A program made the position numbers and the translations under genes. Of a DNA stretch of 64,000 bases, positions 10,528 through 20,089 are shown one piece after another. Source of the stretch: Trachythela sp. YZ-2020 (Eukaryota; Cnidaria; Anthozoa; Malacalcyonacea; Clavulariidae). Positions within the stretch are counted from its first letter, which is position 1, and the number at the start of each line of letters is the position of its first letter. The DNA lies in contig JADLSH010000333.1 of NCBI GenBank assembly GCA_016169945.1, positions 1,612,001 through 1,676,000 on the forward strand. Direction: 5' to 3'. The notes under the pieces were generated by a model that worked only from the letters and a program-made list of their open reading frames with translations, was not told where the DNA came from and did no database searches.

Positions 10528-12490
10528 AAAATGTGTGCTGTTTTCCTTGCACAGGTATTTGAATTGTTTTCAATGGATTATGGGACATATTTTTGTTATT
10601 TCCCAGACCCTCTACCTCATTTCAGCCCCTCTATCTTTAAATATCTTACTATGCCGCTGCAAGATTGTATAAATACATCAAGACGTAAGATCCTCTGCAT
10701 TCTATTCAAGTCAAACTTTATATTCAGGGACCATGAGAGAAAGCAATAAGAACGCATCATTGGTGATCACAGAGCAGTGATCCCTTCAGAGCCTCCTTTT
10801 GGTCCAAACTCCAATCATAGTTGTGATCTGTTAATCATTGCAATGTGTTAATGATTAATTGTGAACTATTTTCCCTGATCATTTGCATGCATTCATTGAT
10901 ATCTCTCATGCCTTGTGTTCAGTGCGCTACATTTAAGCAATTTTAAGGAATTTCATACAATTTCAGTCAAATGGATAAAACTAGTATAAATGATAACAGT
11001 TATTTTCAAGTTTCGTAGACGGTTTGTTAACATTATGTTAACTCTAGTTATAAATTTCATTACATGCGACTATTGTGACGTTCAGGTGACGTTATGTTAC
11101 CTCCACCAGGAAACTATTTTGGTCCCCTCGTTCCCGGGGCATTTCCTTTTTTGACATTAAGCGAAATGAGGAAACGAGGTTGCCAGCTAAGGTTCCTGTG
11201 TCTAAAATGTTTCTTGCTATTATACCAAAAGCCCTACATGTCAACATTATACCATGTCCACATCGGATATCTTAAAAAAACTGTCACTTAAAATGCTGGA
11301 AACCAAGTCACAGAGGCTTAAGAATATACCCCCTACAGGCTCATATGCTTCCCCCTGGCCCCACTGACGAATTCTTATAACAGGCCCTGGAATTTTACGG
11401 AATTCTAAGGAAATGAAGCGATTTTTCTGGACAATGTAAGGAATTCACAACTCGAAATTTTGGAGGGAAAATCCAACATTTTCATTGGATAAATTCACAC
11501 TAATTAAAATTCAACTCAACATGGCTGACAATTTTTGACATCAATACGTACACCAAGTTTCCTGAATAACTTGAGTTATAGACATGCTAAAACAACAAAT
11601 TATACACCAAAATACTCATTGTTGTTCAAGGATTCTAGAGAGGATACATTATCTTATAACTATCAGTATTTCGCAAGATATAAAGAAAACAGCACTTTGA
11701 TCACATCCATGATATGCCATGCAAAGATAGCCTGTCATAATATTCTCGCGTGACTGCACAAGCCGAATAGGATCATGGGTATGATTAATATGACAATCTT
11801 TTGGAGAGGATTTAAACATTTTGCTGTTGCTGGTATTTAATAAGAAAACGAGAGAAAATAGTACAAAGTCGTTGAGGTTTATATATTTGCTATCATTAAA
11901 CAAAAATGTATACTGGAAGTAATTTTATTCATTTGCAGTCAAATACGGATGCAAAATACGAAGTGAGTGACTTGTATAGTTTGTTTTGCGTTATCATATT
12001 CATATATTGAAAAGGCTATTAAATTTGTTACAAAAAATCTGAATAATTTATACTCATCAGTGGTAGGGTACTCCCAGTTAACAAGCAGCTACCTGTCACT
12101 GTCTCTTGTTAACCCATTGAGCTGCAATGTGCCAATCTTTCACTGTTGCACATGAATGGGCAAACAAAACTACTGTATCTGCCTTTAGGCCACTACTTGT
12201 TAAACATTAGTTTCTCATCCTCCAGCTGCATGGCTTTTAGATAGCCACTTCGATGACCATTATCACAATTTTGTCAAATATCAGGCCAACATTTATTAAA
12301 TCTCTGTCCAAAATTGTAATTTGCAAGTTAGCGAAAATATAAGTATGTTTATTGAGTAATGTTGGACATCACAAGTTCTATGGCAATAATGAGATAATTG
12401 TAATGGATGCCCACCCATGTGAACTTGGAAAAGTGCCCCGATGAGAACCTAATATCCAACAAATAGTGCCTTAGTTATGAAATTACATTA
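10528..12490. other. gene-free, repeat-remnant stretch
   Basis: I see no coding homology. At 11165-11360 a segment with AATGCTGGAAACCAAGTCAC and CCCCCTACAGGCTC resembles the C-rich 3' region next to the hAT element near 34300 and another copy at 63530-63620. A piece at 12050-12125 matches the GGTAGGGTACT interspersed repeat. Confidence 0.5.
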
Positions 12491-12610
12491 GCTGAGAATG
12501 TGCCCAGATGCACCCTACTTCACCATTTTACTCTTGACTAGCTGTTGAACACAAGAGTAATATACCAGGCAAATTTTTACTTGTCAGTTGACAGTGGTAG
12601 GGTATTGAGA
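12490..12610. repeat. interspersed repeat (GGTAGGGTA family)
   Basis: GCCCAGATGCACCCTACTT, ATTTTACTCTTGACTAGC and TACTTGTCAGTTGACAGTGG line up with 29695-29800, with parts at 12050-12125 and 62440-62485. No coding content. Confidence 0.6.
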
Positions 12611-12664
12611 GTGATTGTAGAATACCTGAGTAGTAAAGAGAGTGAGGGTTCTACAACGGACGGT

Positions 12665-12785
12665 GCACAAAGCACCGGCCATGACGTCATCAGCATACTT
12701 ACAAGGGTGACATCATCAGTGTACGTACAGAGCGTATGTACAAGGGTGATGTCATCAGCGTACGTACACAGCGTACATACAGATA
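12665..12785. repeat. CRE-like minisatellite
   Basis: About three imperfect units of roughly 42 bp with TGACGTCATCAGC or TGATGTCATCAGCGTACGTAC. The first unit contains TGACGTCA, a consensus CREB/ATF palindrome, and later units hold the palindrome GTACGTAC. The array sits just upstream of the zinc-finger exon at 12934, so it could be element promoter, but that is inference. Confidence 0.55.
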
Positions 12786-12796
12786 ATCCGAAATGA

Positions 12797-13120
12797 ATGT
12801 GAGGTGCCCCTGGGAAAGTCTAGCAACGAACATGTTTGGTTGTTATGGTTGACCACGACAAAGCCTGGTGATAACAAGTCTCATAGCAGTTTGCTTACGT
12901 ATAATTATATCGAAGTCATATGTTATTTTACTCTGTTTTTAGGGTGGATTACACTTGCAAGACTTGTTCAAAACAGTTCACCCAGCTGAGAAGTTTAGGT
13001 CGTCATAAAAGGTCCGTTTATGGAGAAAAAAGGTTTTGTTGTGATCAGTGCATAGAGTCTTTTACATGGAAAGATGATTTGAAGCGACACCAGAAGCAAC
13101 ACCAAATAACCGTTACTCAT
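12797..13120 (+). pseudogene. orphan zinc-finger N-terminus of the DNA-polymerase element
   Basis: After an acceptor-like ...TTTTTAG near 12942 the frame reads VDYTCKTCSKQFTQLRSLGR, then a second finger CCDQCIESFTWKDDLKRHQK. These are two C2H2 fingers, almost identical to those at 24535-24355 on the minus strand. The preceding segment (12797-12830, GAGGTGCCCCTGGGAAAGTC) matches the 5' exon of that element, so leader exon, intron and first coding exon are conserved. The polymerase part is absent: sequence after 13120 is unrelated. This is a 3'-truncated second insertion on the opposite strand. Confidence 0.75.
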
Positions 13121-13500
13121 ATCTATTTGCACTTGTCAATTGTAACTCCCCCCCCCCAACCTTGGGGAAAGGTGGCGACATAGATTTTAATATATATATC
13201 ATAGATTGAAGTAAATCCAACTGGAATGCTAACTCCTATACTTAAGCCCTATGAGTGGTTGAAGGCAACTCACGCCAAAATAATTTTCACTCCCCCCCCC
13301 GGAAAGTGAAGGCAGTGTGCTCGAGCTCGCATTGGCAGCGATCAAAACTGGCAAGTATTAAATGTAAAATTGCACAATTTGTTCCCTTTTTCTGTCGTTT
13401 TCAGGATGCTTTATGTATTTCTAATGAGCTGGAAAAAGTCTTCTACTTATAAGAAGTGGGATAGAGTCGAAAAAGTGTGAAAATGACAACGATCAAAACT
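13121..13500. other. gene-free stretch with C-tracts
   Basis: Two homopolymer C runs (near 13147-13156 and 13290-13301) and no recognisable gene. Confidence 0.5.
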
Positions 13501-13701
13501 ATTTTAAATGGAACATATTTCAGACAAACTGAAACCGGCAACCATCAAGACATGGTCAGTTAAAAACAAACCAAACCGGCAACCAAAACAAACCGGCAAC
13601 CATCAAGACATGGTCAGTTAAATGTTAACAACGCCATATCGTTGTTAACATTTATATGTATACGTTGTTAACATATATTCGTTGCTTGTCTGCCATCAAG
13701 C

Positions 13702-13992
13702 ATGGCGGTTGGTAGCTATAGCTGCTTACGGCATTTGGTATATTTTATCCTTATCCACATTATATCCAAACCAAATAACAACATGGCAAATGAAGGAATT
13801 TACTCAGCTGACTTGGTAGTGGGCTATGAAACAAGCATTCCTAAAATATTACACCAAAATATTGCAACTAGATCAAACAAAGATACGGTCGGGGAAATCT
13901 GTAATTCGACACGAATAAGGATCCTAGCGAAAAATTACAAAGATGGCTCTGATTGCGAATGTGATATTGCTATCAGGAGATATATCAACTAA
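13702..13992 (+). CDS. possible ORF1 or upstream ORF of the LINE
   Basis: A 96-codon frame overlaps the start of the main ORF by 50 bp in another frame. It has no domain I recognise: neither the zinc-knuckle nor the PHD/esterase features seen in some CR1 ORF1 proteins. A hydrophobic segment (YFILIHIIS) is near the N-terminus. It could be a degenerate ORF1, a regulatory upstream ORF or chance. Confidence that it is translated is low. Confidence 0.25.
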   Translation: MAVGSYSCLRHLVYFILIHIISKPNNNMANEGIYSADLVVGYETSIPKILHQNIATRSNKDTVGEICNSTRIRILAKNYKDGSDCECDIAIRRYIN

Positions 13993-16822
13993 TCCTGGCC
14001 CGGTATCGACCGCAAGTAACAACATCCGAACGAATTTATCCGAACACACTTATATTTTCGCAAAGCCCCAAACACATGGAATATCTATTGCTCACTTAAA
14101 TGCCCGAGGCATTCGGTCGGCTCTCTACCACCTAAGAATCTTTTTATCTACCCATACAATGGATGTCTTAACTGTGAGTGAAACCTGGCTTTCTGATCAA
14201 GTACTAGACGGCGAACTTGAAATTGATGGCTACACCCTGACCAGAAATGACAGACAACACGGCAATGGCGGTGGAGTTGCAGCCTACATTAACAATAAAT
14301 TCGCATATAGGAGAAGACCCGACCTGGAAAATAACAACGTCGAAGTGCTTTGGTTTGAATTGGTAATCCCATACTCAAAACCTCTACTTCTAGCTTCAAT
14401 CTATCGACCACCAACTGCAGATGAATCTTTTTTCACTAATCTAGCATCTCAATTGTCAATGATTGATCGCAGGACTGAGAGTTTATTATTGGGTGATTTG
14501 AATTGCAACTTTTACAGTAAATTGCCCCATACAAGAAAGCTCAAATCATTACTGGTAAATTACCAAATGTTACAGTTGATTACTAAACCAACACGAATAA
14601 CCGAAACATCTGAAAGCCTACTCGATGTTATTATATCTTCGAATCCTGAGAAAATTGGTGAAACAGGTGTATTACATATGAGCGTCAGCGATCATTCTCT
14701 TGTTTACGTTGTTAGGCAAGCTAAAGGGCCTAAATTACCATCACGAACAATAACCTACAGTATTTTTAAACGATTTTCCGAACCGGAGTTCATTGAGGAT
14801 ATAAACTCCGCGCCATTACACATCGTAGAAGCCTTCGATGACCCTAACCTGGCCTGGTCATTTTGGAGAAGTATTATTGTAGACATATGTGATTCTCACG
14901 CACCCTTAATGACGAGGAAAGTGCAAGGTCAACAGAGTCCCTGGTTGACAGACGAAATAACAATGAGACAGCGTGACTACCTGCATGGGAAAGCAATTAA
15001 TACTAAATTACTGCATGACTGGCAAGCATATAAACTAGCACGAAATAAGGTAAACGGAGATATTAAGAAATCCAAGGGAAATTATTATAAGGATAAACTA
15101 ATTGAAAATCGGAACAACCCAGCAGGCATGTGGAAAACACTAAAAAAAATCCTTCCTAAATCATCCAAAGGCCCGCCAAATTCGATTGAAGATGAAGTAA
15201 CGACAAAATTCTTTGCAACAATAGGATCCACAATTAACAGAGCGATAATCAACATTACAAGAACAACCAATCTTGATGACCCACCGCCATCATTTGAATT
15301 CAAACCCATTGAAATTGAAACAATATACAAACAATTGAAGAGTTTGAATGCAAGGAAAGCCATGGGTCTTGATTATATTCATAGTAAACTAATCAAAGTT
15401 GCAGCGGACAAGTTGGCCCCTTCATTAACTTCAGTATTCAATTTATCGATCACAAAAGGCATATTCCCAGATGAGTGGAAAATAGCCAAGGTTACGCCGG
15501 TGTATAAAACGGGTGCAAGGCATGCCGTCGGAAATTATCGACCTATTTCTATATTGCCAGTGGTAGCGAAGATATTTGAAAGGGAAATTCATAAACAACT
15601 TTACGAACACTTAGTACAAAACAACTTACTGAACCCAAACCAGCAAGGATTCCGCCCGAAAAGATCTACACACACTGCATTGATAAAGGTGTCAGACCAC
15701 TGGCTTACTAATATGGACAAAGGATTAGTAATGGGAGTGGTTTTTCTGGATCTAATGAAGGCTTTCGATACAGTAAGGCATTCATTACTTCTTGAAAAAC
15801 TTCAATCCCTTGGTGTGAATGGTGTGGGTCTTGATTGGTTTATTTCATATCTAAACGACCGCAAACAACGAGTATTTTACAACGGAGAGCTGTCAACAAC
15901 TCAAATAGTTATCACTGGTGTTCCCCAGGGGTCAGCTCTTGGACCTTTACTCTTTCTGGTCTATGTGAACGAATTGCCTAACTGTATAACCCAAAGTTCA
16001 ATAAGTATGTTTGCTGACGACACGGCAATCTACTGTAGCGGAAAGAATACTGCAGAGATTGAACAAAAACTGAACTCTGATCTGGAAGAAATTTCTCACT
16101 GGATCACTACTAATGGACTTGCCCTTAACATAAAGAAAACAGAATTTATAATTATAGCTACACCACAAAAGCTACGCTATTGCGACCCGATCGATCTACG
16201 CCTCAATGGCATTTCTATTAATCAGGCTGAAACCTACAAGTACCTTGGAGTTATTTTGGATTGTAATTTATCATGGTCACCTCAGATTGATAAGTTATGT
16301 AAAAAGGCATCTTCCAGAATTGGCATACTTAAACGTATTATGCCATACCTCTCGAAGTCGTCTGCTACCCTTGTATACAACACCACTATAGTTCCTGTGT
16401 TTGATTACTGTGGGGTAGTATGGGATAGTTGTGGTGCTACATCAGTAATCAAATTGCAGAGGATGCAAAACAGGGCGGCGAGACTAATACTTGGAGCAAG
16501 TTTTGATACACCATCTGATGTAGTTCTTAGCCAAATTGGGTGGAGACCACTTAGCCATAGAAGACAAAATCATAAGGCTATCATAATGTATAAATACTTG
16601 CATTGTGATATTGATGGAATCAATTTCAATCTGACGAGGCATGAGGAAAGACATAGTTACAACACCAGAAACAAAGTAGATTACATACTGCCTAAACCTA
16701 GGACTAACCAAATGAAACGAACATTTGAGTATTCAACAATTTCCACGTGGAACTTATTACCACCAAATATCAAATCAGCTGAGAACTTAACAACCTTCAA
16801 AAAACTATTGTCAACAATGTGA
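13943..16822 (+). CDS. LINE endonuclease-reverse transcriptase with 2A-like leader
   Basis: This uninterrupted 959-codon ORF encodes the retrotransposition enzyme. Residues 1-20 hold a hydrophobic leader ending in a 2A-like motif (GDISTNPGP). Residues about 45-255 form an apurinic-type endonuclease: HLNARGI, SETWL (Glu80), GDLNCNF (Asp185, Asn187) and SDHS (about 249-252). Residues about 490-770 form the reverse transcriptase: YRPISILP, FLDLMKAFDTV (Asp603), GVPQGSALGPLLF (about 659) and FADD (690-693). The C-terminus has the usual post-RT region (LQRMQNRAARLI). In-frame stops just upstream of 13943 support this start. Endonuclease nicking followed by target-primed reverse transcription is the family mechanism. 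All catalytic motifs look intact, so this copy may be young. Confidence 0.93.
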   Translation: MALIANVILLSGDISTNPGPVSTASNNIRTNLSEHTYIFAKPQTHGISIAHLNARGIRSALYHLRIFLSTHTMDVLTVSETWLSDQVLDGELEIDGYTLTRNDRQHGNGGGVAAYINNKFAYRRRPDLENNNVEVLWFELVIPYSKPLLLASIYRPPTADESFFTNLASQLSMIDRRTESLLLGDLNCNFYSKLPHTRKLKSLLVNYQMLQLITKPTRITETSESLLDVIISSNPEKIGETGVLHMSVSDHSLVYVVRQAKGPKLPSRTITYSIFKRFSEPEFIEDINSAPLHIVEAFDDPNLAWSFWRSIIVDICDSHAPLMTRKVQGQQSPWLTDEITMRQRDYLHGKAINTKLLHDWQAYKLARNKVNGDIKKSKGNYYKDKLIENRNNPAGMWKTLKKILPKSSKGPPNSIEDEVTTKFFATIGSTINRAIINITRTTNLDDPPPSFEFKPIEIETIYKQLKSLNARKAMGLDYIHSKLIKVAADKLAPSLTSVFNLSITKGIFPDEWKIAKVTPVYKTGARHAVGNYRPISILPVVAKIFEREIHKQLYEHLVQNNLLNPNQQGFRPKRSTHTALIKVSDHWLTNMDKGLVMGVVFLDLMKAFDTVRHSLLLEKLQSLGVNGVGLDWFISYLNDRKQRVFYNGELSTTQIVITGVPQGSALGPLLFLVYVNELPNCITQSSISMFADDTAIYCSGKNTAEIEQKLNSDLEEISHWITTNGLALNIKKTEFIIIATPQKLRYCDPIDLRLNGISINQAETYKYLGVILDCNLSWSPQIDKLCKKASSRIGILKRIMPYLSKSSATLVYNTTIVPVFDYCGVVWDSCGATSVIKLQRMQNRAARLILGASFDTPSDVVLSQIGWRPLSHRRQNHKAIIMYKYLHCDIDGINFNLTRHEERHSYNTRNKVDYILPKPRTNQMKRTFEYSTISTWNLLPPNIKSAENLTTFKKLLSTM

Positions 16823-17224
16823 ACTTGGATTATTAACTGAATTAGGATTTTAGAAATTAACATATTTATCTTGTATTATAACCTTTTTATAACTTTTACC
16901 ACATAAATATCATAGATTTCAGGGCCACTAGGGAGAACAGTTGTAATTACTGATAGTGTTACCCTGTCGAAATAAAGCTTATTATTATTATATAAAACAG
17001 CAAAGCACACAAAGATAAGTACAAATATATCAGTATTTTATTATATTTCATTGGTTTTTAAACAAAATTAACTTAGTTAACTGAAATATGTCACTTTGAT
17101 TGTAAGGGAATGGTGACAGCGGAGGCTGCTGGAATCTCAGAATGTTGTGTGGTTTTTGTACCACTGTAATAATGGTCGACGGATGGGAATAAAGGACTTG
17201 AAATGAGACAACTTCTACAAGCTG

Positions 17225-19000
17225 TGCAGGCAATTAATAATGGTAATTGAACGGAGTGCAATTTGGTCTGAAATCAAACGAGTGATTACAAAATTTAATT
17301 ACCACTTTATTATAATCATTTTGAAATCAAACAGCAAAGGAATATTTATTTATAATTATTTAGAATAATTAATTACAGCGGAAGCGTAAACATGACGAAC
17401 AGGTGACGAACACGTCAAGCCATTATTCTGCAACTTTCAAACACACAATACAGTATCAGCTGTTCGATCGCTGTTTTAAATAGCTCAACGTTTGTTCAAA
17501 AGTATAAACTATAAAGTTTTAATCCGATTCAATCCTCACGACTCTCCGTTTCTTCGGTGGTTCAGGAGACTTAGCATCTCTTGAAAAATAGTTGATCGTT
17601 GGAAGCACAATTAGGATGGAATGACTGAAATCCAGGATTGAAACTCGTACTCCGAAGCGTTTGTTGTTGGATGAGCTGGGAATTTGACGACACCGCGATC
17701 GATGACGAAGACATGTCAATATTGGAAGGCTGTTGCATCACCTGTGGCGCTCGTTCCTGTCGTTGCACGATAGATTTACTGAGGATTTCAGTATTCTTCT
17801 GCTTCGAGGCTTGATCGGTGTACCCACTGATGATGTGCGACAAATTTCTCCTTTCGTTTTCTTCAAGTTGATCGTAGTCATCCAGCGAAGATTCACGAGC
17901 ATGGCCTGTTATTTCGCATATAACATGGCGTGGTTGACGCAAGAAGCCATCTTCTTCATGATGTTGCCCACCGTATTTTGCCCCATTCGAACTTTGGCGT
18001 ACCATACATCTGCTGATTTCGGGCGAGATATTATACTGAGGTAGAGAGGTCCGTTGTCCTTCATTCCCTCGGGCCGCTTGGATAACCACAGTTTGAAAAG
18101 ACGTACAGGATCTCGTTCTCCGCCGTCAGTGCTGTACATAACCTGCGGTGTCGTTCTTCGTCTTATACGTAAGCCACCGCTTCGTGTTTTAGTGGGACCT
18201 TCACGGAATTCGACCACTTCACTGCCATCGTCTTGTTGTCGGTATAGCAAGTTGCTAAACTCCCTCCCTTGAACGATGCTGACTGGATAGTGACTTTCTT
18301 TTAAATGGCGCTCGACGGCAGTCATCTCCGTCTTGTTTTTTAATTTCAGCGTAGAACTGACAAAGGATTTTGTCAAGTTCTTCCGGCGCCATTGTGACAA
18401 TGTCTATGTTTTGAAGATGGTGGGATGTGGACCAGCTTTTGAAGACATTCAACCATAGTTTTGTCGAGCGACATGTGTTTTTATTAACTGCAAGTGACCT
18501 GAGCTCTTCTATGTCTGTGTTTTCAATTATTGGGAACCTGGAGACGTCTAATATTTGGGCTTCGTTTGTTGCTTCTTTATTTGTTTTGCTTTCCGGAGAT
18601 GTTGAGGGATGTGAATCTCGAGGTGGAACTGTTGCAATATTTGCGTTATTTTGGGAATAAATGTCACCAAATGTTGGGGAATTCTTTAAAAGATATTGTT
18701 CAGCTTTAAACCAATTATTATCATCATCCAAAAGCTGTAAGTAGTCATCTTTATCCATTTTATTCAAGAGGAGTGAGATTTGGTTTGGCAAAAATTCCAC
18801 CAAAATTTGAATTTGGTGTATTTTTGTTACTGTCATTTGATTGCCTAGTTCGTACAGATGCCAAATCTGATTGGTTTTTATGGTTTAATGCAATGATTAG
18901 ATTGGCTAAAAAATTATGCGATTTAATAATGAATTGCACTGTTTGGACTATGAACCAATCAAATTGCAAGAAACACCATTGATTTCAAAATGAATATAAT
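17225..19000 (-). mobile_element. Crypton-type element remnant
   Basis: The broken recombinase (17519-18836) is bounded by non-coding AT-rich arms; GTGCAATTTGGTCTGAAATC at the low-coordinate side and AATTGCAC plus CCAATCAAATTGCAAG at the other resemble each other loosely in inverted form. The edges are estimates. Cryptons move with a DUF3504-type tyrosine recombinase and leave little terminal structure. Confidence 0.45.
17519..18836 (-). pseudogene. DUF3504/Crypton-type tyrosine recombinase, internally deleted
   Basis: The N-terminal frame from about 18758 (MDKDDYLQLLDDDNNWFKAE) is acidic and leads to the core-binding domain (STKLWLNVFKSWS, MAPEELDKILCQFYAEIKKQ). A frameshift near 18320 leads to MTAVERHLKESHYPVSIVQG and, after an apparent deletion, GGLRIRRRTTPQVMY and DPVRLFKLWLSKRPEGMKDN. 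A further deletion of about 20-25 residues near 17945 removes the expected H-S-x-R box, then ICEITGHARESSLDDYD follows with the candidate nucleophile tyrosine in DDYD. The C-terminus is Ser/Gln-rich and ends with a basic PPKKRRVVRIESD tail that could be a nuclear signal. The same domain is found in animal genes derived from Cryptons. This copy lacks required catalytic parts. Confidence 0.7.
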
Positions 19001-19059
19001 AAATTTTATCAACTTGGTTACTAGGAATCCACTAATGTAAAACAGAATGTTTTCCATAA

Positions 19060-19840
19060 ATTCTGAATGTCCTCATTCTGAAAAATCTATGCAATTAGAA
19101 TTTTTCGAGGCTTTCACTGCATTCCTGAAAAGCATTTTTCTAAGAGCATATTTTAACTGCATACGGTTTGGGTTATTGTTCCAACCACCCTTAGATTGTA
19201 TACATGAGAACAACAATTAAATGTGGTCTTGGGAGAACTTATACGTTAAAAAATATTCAAAAGGATTTTCTTTGAGTGAAAACATTTCATTTGCCATGTT
19301 GATGGTGGATTTTAAGGTAGCAACAAAACCAAGAATAAATGTTTTTGCCTTATTCTTTCCTTGTTTCACAACCAGTGACAGTAGATATTCTGTGTTGATT
19401 TGAGACAATCGTCCCATGTGTCTTTTGATTTGGGTCTCAGAGGCTGCATATATCCATTCTGTCAATAATTCTTGTAAATTTTACTGTAGGCTCAAAAGCC
19501 AATTGAGTAAACATCAGGTGTACTGGGCCATAATTAACAAAACCTGAGTATTGTGGCATCACTAATGAGACCCACAGTCTTTTTTCGGTTTTTGGCATTG
19601 TGGAAAATGGATAGTTGTAATTTATCAAATGAAGTATGTAATCTGTCTGCAATTTCGGTTTTGAGAATCCAGTTCTGCTCTAAGCTGTTGATGACATCTG
19701 ACATCCTGGCGTTTTTTTATTTGCATCTATGCAGTTGTTGCTGTAAGTTTCTTATTGCAATTGCTTATTAGACATTTCTGTATCGTTGCTTCCCATTCTG
19801 AAGACTTTTTCATAGTTTTTGTTTATATGCACTTTTGCTG
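19060..19840 (-). pseudogene. P-element-type transposase C-terminal fragment
   Basis: From high to low coordinate the minus strand gives a Gln-rich coiled segment (NLQQQLHRCK), LISDAT-like and FVNYGPVHLMFTQLAFEP blocks, then ETQIKRHMGRLSQINTEYLL, FILGFVATLKSTINMANEMF and FLTYKFSQDHI, followed by FSCIQSKGGWNNNP. The last blocks match the C-terminal part of P-element/THAP9-type transposases (the 'YKFSQDH...F.C.R..GG..NNP' signature). A stop interrupts after KFSQDHI and other frame changes occur near 19465. The catalytic N-terminal half is missing. It is a different subfamily from the P element at 60-63 kb. Confidence 0.65.
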
Positions 19841-20089
19841 GTTGTGGGGTGTCTTGCTGCCTGGCTCGTTTCCATCCTGTGTATACCAGTAAGTAATAGG
19901 AAAAGGCCGGTTCTGGCTCCTTTTATGTTTTTTGTTTAAAAAAAAAAGACTTATTTCTGGCCCTTTTCGCTTCATGACGTCACACATTCCACACATTCCC
20001 CCCGCTTCGCAGGTGATCATGTTACCAAAATGACGTCAGAACTTTGTGGGAACTCCCCCCGCTTTGCGTGCTGCATGACGCAAATATTT

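Larger units (their letters stand above)
13501..16992 (+). mobile_element. CR1/L2-like non-LTR retrotransposon, near full length
   Basis: The unit has a 5' region with duplicated ACCGGCAACCATCAAGACAT blocks (13533-13622) and a GTTAACAACG hairpin (13624-13649), then the single large ORF at 13943-16822, a short 3'UTR with AATAAA near 16971, and a TTATTATTATTAT tail. Absence of a poly(A) tail and a short tandem 3' end are typical of CR1/L2-group LINEs. The 5' start is approximate; I could not find target-site duplications. Confidence 0.8.

Noticed and set aside
15085..15363. Antisense open frame within the LINE
   Set aside because: Shadow of the intact 959-codon ORF.
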